Shown: positions 44,501 to 54,995, numbered from the stretch's first letter. The stretch: 64,000 bases of DNA from Carposina sasakii (GCA_014607495.2 CP053154.1:14508001-14572000), one strand, 5' to 3'. The notes: generated by a model from the sequence alone, not told the origin. Made by a program: numbers and translations.

Positions 44501-47500
44501 GGCACGTACAATTTATGCACGTTCCGTTATAGAGAACAGTAATCGGTGGCAGATTTTGCGCACATCTTATCTTATTTTGACAGTCTAATAGACACTGGTT
44601 GCTGTAAGTATTGCCGTCGCTGCCGCATACAGGTTTATATATTTTCGGGCACGTACAATTTATGCACGTTCCGTTATAGAGAACAGTAATCGGTGGCAGA
44701 TTTTGCGCACATCTTATCTTATTTTGGCAGTCTAATTGACACTGGTTGCTGTAAGTATTGCCGTCGCTGCCGCATACAGGTTTATATATACATGGGCATG
44801 TACAATTTATGCACGTTCCGTTGTAGAGAACAGTAATCGGTGGCAGATTCTGTGCGCATCTTATCTTATTTTGGCAGTCTAATAGACACTGGTTGCTGTA
44901 GGTATTACCATCACTGCCGCATACAGGTTTATATATTTTCGGGCACGTACAATTTATGCACGTTCCGTTATAGAGAACAGTAATCGGTGGCAGATTTTGC
45001 GCACATCTTATCTTATTTTGGCAGTCTAATAGACACTGGTTGCTGTAAGTATTGCCGTCGCTGCCGCATACAGGTTTGTAAATATATGGGCATGTACAAT
45101 TTATGCACGTTCCGTTGTAGAGAACAGTAATCGGTGGCAGATTCTGTGCGCATCTTATCTTATTTTGACAGTCTAATAGACATTGGTTGCTATAGGTATT
45201 GCCATCACTGCCGCATACTGGCTTATATATTTTCGGGCACGTACAATTTATGCACGTTCCGTTATAGAGAACAGTAATCGGTGGCAGATTTTGCGCACAT
45301 CTTATCTTATTTTGACAGTCTAATAGACACTGGTTGCTGTAAGTATTGCCGTCGCTGCCGCATACAGGTTTATATATTTTCGGGCACGTACAATTTATGC
45401 ACGTTCCGTTATAGAGAACAGTAATCGGTGGCAGATTTTGCGCACATCTTATCTTATTTTGGCAGTCTAATTGACACTGGTTGCTGTAAGTATTGCCGTC
45501 GCTGCCGCATACAGGTTTATATATACATGGGCATGTACAATTTATGCACGTTCCGTTGTAGAGAACAGTAATCGGTGGCAGATTCTGTGCGCATCTTATC
45601 TTATTTTGACAGTCTAATAGACATTGGTTGCTATAGGTATTGCCATCACTGCCGCATACTGGCTTATATATTTTCGGGCACGTACAATTTATGCACGTTC
45701 CGTTATAGAGAACAGTAATCGGTGGCAGATTTTGCGCACATCTTATCTTATTTTGACAGTCTAATAGACACTGGTTGCTGTAAGTATTGCCGTCGCTGCC
45801 GCATACAGGTTTATATATTTTCGGGCACGTACAATTTATGCACGTTCCGTTATAGAGAACAGTAATCGGTGGCAGATTTTGCGCACATCTTATCTTATTT
45901 TGGCAGTCTAATTGACACTGGTTGCTGTAAGTATTGCCGTCGCTGCCGCATACAGGTTTATATATACATGGGCATGTACAATTTATGCACGTTCCGTTGT
46001 AGAGAACAGTAATCGGTGGCAGATTCTGTGCGCATCTTATCTTATTTTGGCAGTCTAATAGACACTGGTTGCTGTAGGTATTACCATCACTGCCGCATAC
46101 AGGTTTATATATTTTCGGGCACGTACAATTTATGCACGTTCCGTTATAGAGAACAGTAATCGGTGGCAGATTTTGCGCACATCTTATCTTATTTTGGCAG
46201 TCTAATAGACACTGGTTGCTGTAAGTATTGCCGTCGCTGCCGCATACAGGTTTGTAAATATATGGGCATGTACAATTTATGCACGTTCCGTTATAGAGAA
46301 CAGTAATCGGTGGAAGATTCTGCGCACATCGTATTTTATTTTGACAGTCTAATAGACATTGGTTGCTATAGGTATTGCCATCACTGCCGCATACTGGCTT
46401 ATATATTTTCGGGCACGTACAATTTACACACGTACCATTATATAGTACCGTAATAGGTGGCAGATTCTGGGCACATCGTATTTTATTCTGGCAGTCTAAT
46501 TCACATTGACTGCTATAAGTATTGCCGTCACTGCCGCATACTGGTATGTAAATACATGGACACGTACAATTAATACAAGTGCCATTGTAGAGTGCTGTTA
46601 TAGGTGGCAAGTTCTGGGCACATCGTATTTTATTTTGACAGTCTAATAGACATTGGTTGCTGTAGATATTACCGTCACTGCCACATACTGGTTTATATAT
46701 TTTTGGACACGTACAATTAATACAAGTGCCATTGTACAAAACTGTTATAGGTGGCAGGTTTTGTGCGCATCGTATTTTATTTTGACAGTCTAATAGACAC
46801 TGGTTGCTGTAGGTATTGCCATCACTGCCGCATACTGGTTTGTATATTTTTGGGCATGGACAACTTATGCAAGTACCATTATAGAGTACTGTAAGAGGTG
46901 GCAGATTCTGCGCACATCGTTTCTGATTCTCGCAGTCTAACAAACATTTATTAGCGTATGTGTTCCCGTCACTGGCACATACAGGGTCTTTTATTTTTGG
47001 GCAACCGCAGATTATGCACGGCCCATTATATAAAACCGTGATTGGTGGTTGACACTTATCTTGGTTGGAGTTTGCGCAGTTGAGCTCACAGATGTTGGGG
47101 TAGGTATTGCCGTCGCTGCCGCAGACGGGTTTGTAGACATCGGCGCATGCGCACGCATGAGCACATGCTACGGCTGAGGTGGCAGATGCTACGCCTGTGG
47201 TGGCAGATGCTACGACTGTGGTGGCAGATGCTACGCCTGCGGTGGCAGATGCTACGGCTGTGGTGGCAGATACTGACGTCCATTGCGTCAGTAGCCATGT
47301 TACTGCTACAACGGTAGCTGTGGAGTAATATGAGTTTATATTATTGTATCGTTACGTTACGGAGGGGTAAGCACGAACCTCTCGATAGTCCGTAACGCTA
47401 TCGTCCAACTATCAAATCACATAGATTTTGTTAGCGAGTCGCTAGCGTTACGCCGCGTAAAAAGGTTCGTGCTTACCCCACGGATGTTCAAATTTCTAAC

Positions 47501-48013
47501 CAGGGTTCGCACACTCTCGAACCAACTCATAATATGAGTTCAGGTAACTGCAGTCTCACGATGAGAGCCCACATACAAGCACATAACATTTGATAAATAC
47601 GCAGCTCCTTCATCGATATTCTTGTAATGTAGGCTGACTAAGAAAGTGTACAACGGAAGGGTAGATGGAAAGGTTGGTAGTGAAAACCCTCGCCGAACTT
47701 TCTACGACCAAATAGAGAAAGGTCAGGTTAAAACCCTAAGCTGACGAGCGTGCAAGAAGAATATAAGTACATAAATGAGGCATATGATTTTCGTGGAGGG
47801 CTGGCTTTAGATTAAACTATAGCGACGCCACAAATGATTGTATAAGAAGAGGGAGATAATTGTTATAATTATCACATTATTGACTTACAGCAGGTGGTAT
47901 AATTTAGAACATACTGTTCGGAAGTTCACACTCTAATACAGTCAGTTACACATATTATATTATAATTATGACAAAATAACTTTTAAGTAGGACTCACCCC
48001 CAAGAGCCACCAT
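41574..48013 (-). CDS. Giant secreted Kazal-type inhibitor, 38 domains (2 exons)
   Basis: Predicted secreted serine-protease inhibitor of 1,919 aa. Exon 1 (48013-47998, 16 nt) encodes MVALG plus one base (donor gtgagt). Exon 2 (47317-41574; acceptor ctccacag) completes the signal peptide (ATVVAVTWLLTQWTS), then a VASATTG-type linker, then Kazal domains to the stop. The typical unit is 49 aa with spacing C-x-C-x7-C-x10-C-x3-C...C and core KPVCGSDGNTYSNQC. Taking P1 as the second residue after the second Cys, I count Lys 14, Ala 7, Cys 6, Thr 3, Tyr 2, Asp 2, and Glu, Arg, Leu, Phe once each. Many units have an extra Cys in IRCAQN. Domains 3-26 are tandem 147-bp units; the last twelve are diverged. 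The frame continues upstream past the first in-array TTG with no stop, so the large exon starts at 47317. Function is inferred: Lys-P1 units should inhibit trypsin-like enzymes. Silk, gut or haemolymph roles are possible. Confidence 0.9.
43332..46859 (-). repeat. 24 tandem 147-bp Kazal units
   Basis: Exactly 3,528 bp, with no unit differing in length. The middle 16 units (44067-46418) are the most alike. Two eight-unit blocks, 45243-46418 and 44067-45242, have the same P1 order K-Y-K-C-K-K-C-K; the Tyr-type marker tttgtaaatatatggg recurs 1,176 bp apart (45075, 46251). Within blocks a 441-bp (three-unit) period is also seen. Confidence 0.9.
47165..47275 (-). repeat. 21-bp tandem repeat in the Kazal N-terminal linker
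   Basis: About five units of a 21-bp repeat (plus-strand gctacgcctgtggtggcagat) encode V-A-S-A-T-T-G/V variants between the signal peptide and the first Kazal domain. Coding frame is kept throughout. Confidence 0.75.
47364..47479. mobile_element. MITE in intron 1 of the giant Kazal gene (116 bp)
   Basis: Perfect 17-bp terminal inverted repeats ggggtaagcacgaacct / aggttcgtgcttacccc with core gcgagtcgctagcgttacg. It is 44 bp from the splice acceptor. Other copies are at 50854-50970 and (altered) 3655-3831. Confidence 0.8.
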
Positions 48014-48063
48014 TTCAACCGAGATAAACTTTGTATGTCTGGATTTATTTTAATGGAAAGTAA

Positions 48064-48073
48064 CATTTATATA
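48064..48073 (-). promoter_or_regulatory. TATA box of the giant Kazal gene
   Basis: Minus strand reads TATATAAATG, about 55 bp upstream of the ATG, implying a 5' UTR of roughly 25 nt. The paralogue has TATATAAAG at the same relative place. Confidence 0.6.
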
Positions 48074-49360
48074 GATGTAAATATTTTACGTAGGTTCTTT
48101 ATTACCTTTGTAAAGAAATAATAGACTCTATTGACGTTTAGTACATAAATAACATGCAGGTGCTGTTACTGTTGTTAAGGAGTATAATTAAAGTCTTTTT
48201 TATTTGTGTTAAATAATTACCCAATTGAATTTTTATTAGGTGGTTAAAAGGCTTAAGGCACATGCACTGGAACTTGATTTTATTTGATCCTCGGAGAGAT
48301 TATATTTGAAATATACCATGGTGTCTTGCTTTTTTAACACAAATAGAAAAAGTCGTTATGTGTTATAACGTCACTTTAAATTAATGCGAGAGTAAGTAGG
48401 TATTTTGTGTAAGAGGTATGTATGTAACTTTATGTTTAAGTATGACACAATTTGGTATTGTCACACCTACATACAACATAAAATTATAATACATAAACAA
48501 GCTTATAAACTAGATTTATTAATTGTAGGTGCATACATATAAAAAAATGTCTGTGACATTATAGATAACCAAATTGGTTTTTGGATTTTTGGACTACATG
48601 TATTGTCAGCACGCGAGGCGCTGCTACTCGTACCTCCCGGAAACCCTTAATCGTACGATACCCACGGGCATGCATAGGGCGGTACAAACTCTACTCTGCC
48701 GGCACCACGCGGCATTAGCTTTAAAGCGAGCAAACTAGCAAGAAATCGGTTAGTGCGAAAAAAAAGATTAGCATATCTATTGGTACGTACCTATATATTA
48801 TGTATGAATAATGTTTTTGTTATATTGTGTTTACACAGATTGCAGAAATCTACTTATCAATTAATATTGATTTAATGATATATATATTCCATTGCGAGAG
48901 ACCTCTAATTTATATTTGAAGAATTATTATTATTTATGATGATTTATGGCCAGTTTCAATACTGGAGATCACAACGAGTCCGAATTTTTGACGTGAAACG
49001 TCTTTAAAATCGCGCCGACACATACGGGTATCAGGTTTAAAAACTGGACCGTAACGAAATGGTCTATATCATCGTACCTTAATAATTAAAAAACTATTAG
49101 TCTTAGAAACAAAAATGTGGTGTAAATATTTCACTTATATAGTCAGCTCGCTGTTATGACATTGAGTTCGTGTCGGGGTCAAGCGGGGCGGCGGGGGAGG
49201 GATACTGCGATAACTGTGCGAAACCGCCGCTCACGCTTGTTTCTATTCAGTGTAACTCGTGACTCCGACTTTATAGCGTGGTGATTCTTTCGTGTGTTTG
49301 TCAAGTTTATTTGAACCGATTGATTTATACAAAAATAAGTGTACTTTGGACAGTATTTAT
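48074..49360. other. Intergenic upstream of the giant Kazal gene
   Basis: AT-rich. It contains a LINE-end fragment (48595-48720, minus) and a piece of the gccaattt MITE family (48948-48990). No gene. Confidence 0.4.
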
Positions 49361-49361
49361 A

Positions 49362-49566
49362 TCTATACTAATATTATAAAGCTGAAGAGTTTGTTTGTTT
49401 GTTTGTTTGAACGCGCTAATCTCAGGAACTACTGGTCTGATTTGAAAAATTCTTTCAGTGTTAGATAGCCCATTTACCAAGGAAGGCTACAGTCTATACA
49501 ACAACCTGCCCGGCTTCGCACGGGTACAACGCCCCCTCACGCGGACGAAGTCGTGGGCGGCTGCTA
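49362..49566 (+). mobile_element. Lep1-like Helitron
   Basis: Head tctatactaatattataaag, an opening tttgtttgtttgtttgaacg, then cttcgcacgggtacaacg and cgcggacgaagtcgtgggcg at the tail. The CTAGT end is altered (gctgctatt). Confidence 0.6.
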
Positions 49567-50324
49567 TTTAAAATAACCAGAAAGTGACAATAAAATATAT
49601 AAACATTTGCTATGTATTTTATGTTTCTATTACGTACCTGTTCTTTTTTTATTAAAATACTTACAACAGCGTCCATCTTGTTTTCATTTCAATATTTTAC
49701 TTTAAAAGCGATTCGCTAACATAGACGTTTCACGTTAAAACCAACGGCCGTGTGCCCCGACACAGCCCCACCCGCTTTTTATTCAAAATTTTGTATGAAA
49801 ACAATTGAAAATTAAATCTGCAATATGCAAAAATTCTATTATTGTATTTGTTGCTCTTTAGTCAACTCATCGCACTCGCACTCATCCCGCGCGCATTTCG
49901 ACCAAAATGATAATAAATGTTTTTTTTTTTCAAATCTTTAAACAATGTTGTACTAGATTTCATTTTCCTATTATTTATCAAACGGCTGTGGTTTATTTAA
50001 TAATACATCAGTATAACAAAACTATAGTAGGTAGGTATGTCATTATTTTCCCCAAAAACTTTTGATCACGAGTGTACTTAAATTTCAAATAACACAATAC
50101 ATTTCATTTTTTTTATAAAGTGGGACGAGATTACTAAGAAAAAGTAATTAAATTTATGATTTAGTCAACTCATCCCGCGGGATGTATTTGAAGCGGGATG
50201 AGTTGACTAATGAGCCCTGCAAGTCCCTACAGTTACATCAGCATCTTATTATCAGTGCTTTTCTAGAGTTTGGTGACTCTACATCGTGATTATATCGCAT
50301 GAGAACTTTTCTTATAACTTATGG

Positions 50325-50596
50325 CATAGAGGAATAAGATTTCATAGATTGCTAAAGTCATACTAACTGTTTCGATGCACCATTAGACTTTTCAGTGCCT
50401 CACAATTCCAGTCCTTGACACTTAGATTCTATTAGTGTAATGTATAGTAATGTACTACATTACTAATGTATTGTAACGTATAGTAATTCAATCTAAGTGT
50501 CAAGGACTGGAATTGTGAGGCACCGAAAAGTTTAATGGTGCATCGAAACTGTTAGTATGACATTAGCACTCTATGTCTACATCTTATTCCTCTATG
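50325..50596. mobile_element. Foldback MITE with arms of about 115 bp
   Basis: Outer ends catagaggaataagat and atcttattcctctatg. The inner segment cacttagattctattag region pairs with ttcaatctaagtg. The shared run gtcaaggactggaattgtga is near-perfect. The central loop is short and itself repetitive (gtaatgta). Confidence 0.8.
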
Positions 50597-50853
50597 CTTA
50601 TGGTTAATTATGTACTATATTAAGGCTAAGCCTTTCTTATCGGATGCCTGCCTAAGTTATACAAAGAACACACCTTTCAAGTTTATGGTAAGTAAGATCA
50701 ACGGTTTAGGCTGTACGTTTATTTAGTCATTAGGAACAAACTATTTTATATGATAGACTAAAATCTATACATATAATTGTTAACTTCAATAAAATTATAT
50801 TTTCATTAATGTGGATGTGACGAAAAAGGTTGGTTTGGAACGTACTAATCTGA

Positions 50854-50970
50854 GGGGTAAGCACGAACCTCGCGATAGTCCGTAACGTTAACGTTAAAAC
50901 TGTCAATTCCCATAGATTTTGCTAGCGAGTCGCTAGCGTTACGCCGAGTAAAAAGGTTCGTGCTTACCCC
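50854..50970. mobile_element. MITE of the 'ggggtaagcacgaacct' family (117 bp)
   Basis: Same 17-bp termini and core as 47364-47479, with copy-specific changes between 50885 and 50915. Flanked by ctga and acag. Confidence 0.8.
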
Positions 50971-50979
50971 ACAGTAGTC

Positions 50980-52327
50980 TCTGCCTAGCCCTACGGGACA
51001 TAGGTGTAGGTTACGTATGTCATTATTTAAATTATATTTTATGAAATGAATCTTATATTTGCAGTGAAATAATCTGCGAAAATCTTGCTCTCTAATACGG
51101 AAATTGATCACCAGACAATTTGCGTCTAGTCAGAAGTGCAATCGGAAGATATGGAGCAAGCCTGGTGCTATTTAAGATAGGCTGATGCGGGGCTTCACTA
51201 GAAGACTTCAGCTGCATCTTCTTCCGTACATATTAGTCGACTAAGGAACAAGGGCTCAGGCGATAAGCTAGCAGCACCTGTCCCTGCTATACTAAACTGT
51301 CGTGATGTGTGATCTCCTTTATGATCTTGCAGTCCTGGCTACCCCATGTTGGGCACACAGTCATGCGCGTGTACCGTACGAGTAGATAATTAAAACAATG
51401 AGGGATTTTCTGTCAACTATTAAAAGTAATTTTTTTAGTACAAATCACCTGGATAGATCTATAACGCTTAGGAACTATTTATGTCTTTGGTTGAGGTGGA
51501 CGGGATTTGGGTAGGTGATGCGCTCACGCCATCTTTTTTTGACTGCTATTTTAACTTGTCAGAAAATCCGTCATTGAAGATTTAATAATCGACGAGTTCG
51601 GTCTATAGTATTAATTCTCAACTGTATGCTCTTTGGAAAATGGTTATTGTTAGGGTATTTAAAACTATTAATTGGCCAACTCAATTTTTGGTGCGGTAAT
51701 TTTAAGACCTGATTATGAGAGTACTTTATTCACTGATTTTAAATATGTATTTAGTTTTTTTTGCATCAGCTCTAGTTTTAAAATTATTTTAAAAAACAAT
51801 TAGAATGAAAAAAAACACATTTTTTAAATTATCTAGACACGCGGCAGCGTGTCAAGCCAAAGTTCCAGCTAGCAGAACTGGCGAGCAGTATCGTGTTTCA
51901 GTATACAAAAAACATCTTTTGATTGATTTTTTTGCGTATTTGTCCTTTGGGTTGTCTCTCAAATGTAACGCGGCGTATTCCAAGGGATGAATTTGGGGTA
52001 CGCCGGGCTACTCCCTATGACCCAGCCGGGGGGCTAGATTAGGGATTTCTGAGTGAACAGAGTTTGGGAGTTGGGATAGTAAGAGGAAACACACGATACA
52101 CATTCATTTACGTATAATCCTACTTTAGTTAAAGATCATCCAATACATGGGTTTACGTCAATCACGGGACCTGACTATGGACGCGGTTTGTAACACTGGA
52201 TATAGTCAACAGGCGGAAGGCCAGACTAGACAAGGATTGCAGAGGGCAAGCTATGGGTTTGTAATTACAATCACTTAGGTACATTCACTTATTCACAATC
52301 TAGACTATACTTAGCTTAGGGAAGTAT
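50980..52327. other. Intergenic with repeat fragments
   Basis: A repeat of the gtcgactaaggaac family is at 51225-51365. The stretch 51990-52330 (gtacgccgggctactcccta) is of unknown origin and may be the leader or flank of the gypsy remnant. No LTR pair could be identified. Confidence 0.35.
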
Positions 52328-52466
52328 ATGACTTCCCTCGGGAAACTAACTGGCGGGCTCGGTCGCGGTACTAGCGGAATAACGGGATATACGCGGCGGG
52401 AGCGCGAGTTGGATGAGCGTCTACGGCGCGGGTATGAAACGTCCTGTCCACGGCTATGCCTGACGG

Positions 52467-52665
52467 TCAGAGAACCTGACACGATCTTTACCCGAATCAA
52501 AGGTTCACCTGACAGTCAGACGGCGTGGACTCGGTTATTCCGAGGACGTGCAAAAAGCGGGAATGCACCTTCGGCGTCGGTGACCCGTATCGCGGAACGT
52601 CCTGCACTAGTTGGATCTAATGGTTTCGGGGTCCTGACACGATCTTTACCCGAATCAAAGGTCCC
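52467..52665 (+). repeat. Direct repeat pair, 31 bp, 165 bp apart
   Basis: The stretch cctgacacgatctttacccg plus aatcaaaggt occurs at 52468 and again at 52633. Flanking motifs gcgg and cctg also recur nearby, so the open frame 52328-52732 is built from repeats and is unlikely to be a gene. Confidence 0.6.
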
Positions 52666-52688
52666 TTTAACAACTAGACGACTAGGGC

Positions 52689-52803
52689 TTTGCACCTGGC
52701 AAATTGAGGACGTGGGCATTCACCTCCGGTAGCTGACGCGGACGTGCAGAGGGCACTAACCACCGAACGTGAATGCTCACGTCCTCAATTTGCCAGGTGC
52801 AAA
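52689..52803. repeat. 35-bp inverted repeat at the start of the gypsy remnant
   Basis: The left arm (52689-52723) starts tttgcacctggcaaattgag. The right arm (52769-52803) ends ctcaatttgccaggtgcaaa. They pair with one mismatch, spacer 45 bp. The right arm is read as the first residues of the gag-pol remnant frame. Confidence 0.8.
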
Positions 52804-54048
52804 AAGCAAGAATTTAAAAAGTTGAGAGAACTCATTACAATGGCAAAAGAATTCGAAAGCATAAACGAAGAAAAATACAGAACATATAACGAACAAGCTC
52901 AGAACTGGAACAAGCAGCCACAAGAAAAGAGATACACTCCATCTGTAAGTTACCCGAAGAAAGAAGACTCAAATGCAACAACACAAAAGATCAACCCGAA
53001 CTATAACCCAGAAACATGTTGCTGGAGCTGCGGAAAGCAAGGCCACTCTTACAGAGAATGTAGAGGACGTAAGAAAATCTTTTGCAGTTACTGCGGCATA
53101 TTGGGACGAATGAGCAAAAATTGTTGCAGAGGAGGCCCCAGAAACGACAAAGCAATAAAGGCCTATACTACAGAGAAAGACTCCAACCGAGACAACCGAA
53201 TATTCGTAACCGTGAAAGTGCAAGAAAAAACCTATAAAGCTCTCATAGACACAGGGTCAACATGTTCATACATAAATAAACAGATATATGAACAATGGGG
53301 AGGGCATACGAGAAACAAAACGGGAAACGACAACATAGTGAAACTAGCAGACGGGTCTAAAATAACCATTAACGAGAGTATTACGGTGGAAATGGAGATA
53401 AAAGGGAAAATAATCACACACAAGATGCACGTAATACCAACAACCAACGTAATAATTATCGGAATGGACATACTAAAACGTCTGGGAGCAAAAATATCAA
53501 TCCTAGAAGCAGAAACTAACCCAGAGATAATTATAAAAAATGAACAAATCACGCCAGAAACGAAAAAGAAAAATAAAAAAGCTGACGAAATATCCAGAAA
53601 CCCGGTGTACGCAATCAATAGGGAAACCGCTGACTGGTACACGAAGAAACTTTCTAAAGTAGAACAAAATAAGAACAAATTCTCAGAATTCCGCATAAGT
53701 GAAGGAAAGCTTTATAAGAAAATAGACAAAAACGCCTATGGATGTAAAATAGCAGCTAATTCAGAATGGAAACTGTGCATCCAGGATCAAGAGAAAGCAG
53801 ATATACTAAAAGAAAACCACGACGACCCGAGCGCAGGACACACCGGCGCAGCAAAGACACTCAAAAAAATAGCACAGTACTATTATTGGCCAGGAATGTA
53901 CAGGGAAGTGACCAAATACGTCCAAAAGTGCGAAGTATGCCAGAAAAACAAACCATCGCAAGAGAAAAAAGCCGGTACAGTGTACGTAAGCAACGCCACA
54001 GAACATCTCCCTTGTGACGTCGCTGGTGGCGTCACAAGAACCCAGTAA
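52744..54048 (+). mobile_element. Gypsy-type LTR retrotransposon remnant lacking RT
   Basis: A 434-codon open frame. Residues about 95-130 hold two nucleocapsid knuckles: CWSCGKQGHSYREC is intact, CSYCGILGRMSKNC has the His replaced by Arg. A retropepsin follows (ALIDTGSTCSYIN, about residue 165). It then passes directly to KADEISRNPVYA-like sequence, which normally follows RNase H, and to the integrase HHCC zinc-binding region (GHTGAAKTLKKIAQYYYWPG, then CEVCQKNKPSQ). RT and RNase H are therefore missing, and the rest of the integrase is cut off by unrelated sequence (DVAGGVTRTQ). No LTRs or gag N-terminus were identified. The frame begins at a non-ATG codon in the inverted repeat, so the true start is unknown. 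It is likely inactive. Confidence 0.8.
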
Positions 54049-54074
54049 TTAATCAGCCATCATATGAGTATTCA

Positions 54075-54437
54075 ATGGCGGTGATAGCCCAGTGGTTAAG
54101 ACGTGTACCTTCCAAGCGGGAGGCGTAAGTTCGATCCCAGTCACGGGTTTGTACCAATTAATTTATTTCATGTACAGATTTTAATGTTGCAAAATTGTCA
54201 CTTAGCTCGTGTCTCGGAAAGCACGTAAAACCGTTGGTCCTGCGCCTGATCTCTCTCCGGTCGTGTCGGCTTTCCGTCCCATCGGGCTATGAGAGTAACG
54301 GAATAGAGAGTGCATCTGTGTTTGCGCACACACTTGTGCACTATAATATCTCCTGCGTACCTGGCCAATCTCCGTAGAGATTGGTCGCCTTGGCCGAAAT
54401 ACGGTCGGAGACTACGGTCGGAGATCATCATCATCAT
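54075..54437 (+). mobile_element. tRNA-headed SINE, second copy
   Basis: Very similar to 39271-39607, with a better B-box (agttcgatccc). It has an internal short duplication (tacggtcggaga twice) and ends in an (atc)n tail. It directly follows the gypsy remnant. Confidence 0.75.
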
Positions 54438-54440
54438 TCC

Positions 54441-54900
54441 ACCTACCCTGGTGCCGATCCTCCATGACTTTAATGTCTTGATGAAACCGTTCTCCTTATT
54501 CTTCACTTAAGTCACCCAGGTTGTGTTAGAAGCAGTATAAATAGCTGTGTAGGTAACTTATAATATTATATAAGTATAATAACTTTGATGCACATATTAC
54601 ATGCTAAGTTTTGAAATGATAAAATCATTTTGTTTACAAGAACTTCAAAATTTTCAGCCTTATGATTACCAAAAAACTGTTACTCGTGTGCTCGGTGCAA
54701 GATAATCTTTTAATCTGGAAGCCAGTAGCTTGGCTCGCTCCTTTAGATCCCTTATCAAATCATTAAGCTCACCTTGAGAGAAAAAACGAGAACTTTGATT
54801 AAAATCGTCATAATCACTGTCGATCTCTGGATTTTCGTGGGTTTTGTTATTATAATCTTCCACTGAGCATCAGGCACAGGGACACTTTCGGAGTGAGGTA
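54441..54900 (-). pseudogene. Broken fragment of a widespread arthropod repeat-derived protein
   Basis: Two pieces on the minus strand. Piece one (54900-54666) reads DYDDFNQSSRFFSQGELNDL then IRDLKERAKLLASRLKDYLA. Piece two (about 54527-54441) reads HNLGDLSEE, stop, GERFHQDIKVMEDRHQGRW. I recognise these as parts of a protein repeated many times in arthropod genomes, often annotated as uncharacterised and likely transposon-linked. The stop and the missing middle show it is dead. Identification is from memory of the motifs, not alignment. Confidence 0.6.
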
Positions 54901-54979
54901 TTAGGTCTTCTCGCTGATGGTATATCAGGATATATCCATTAGCTTCGAAAATCCAAAAAACATTAGCATTTTATAATTT

Positions 54980-54995
54980 AACTTCTTTATTTATT
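54980..54995 (-). terminator. Candidate AATAAA polyadenylation signal of the five-domain Kazal gene
   Basis: The minus strand reads AAATAAATAAAG about 190 bp past the stop codon at 55185. Confidence 0.45.

Noticed and set aside
43332..46859. Regular 147-bp repeats considered as a satellite or CRISPR-like array
   Set aside because: The repeats are translated without stops as Kazal domains and differ mainly at one functional residue; there are no spacers.
43332..46859. Assembly artefact as the cause of the Kazal array
   Set aside because: Not excluded for copy number, but units differ in ordered, non-random ways and the flanking diverged domains are clearly real. Long reads would settle the exact number.
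41574..46943. Kazal frame ending at 46943 as the full coding exon
   Set aside because: The frame continues upstream through two more Kazal domains, a linker and a signal peptide to an acceptor at 47318; 46943 is only an internal TTG.
52328..52732. 134-codon frame as a gene
   Set aside because: It is built from direct repeats and one arm of an inverted repeat, with no family motif or splice context.
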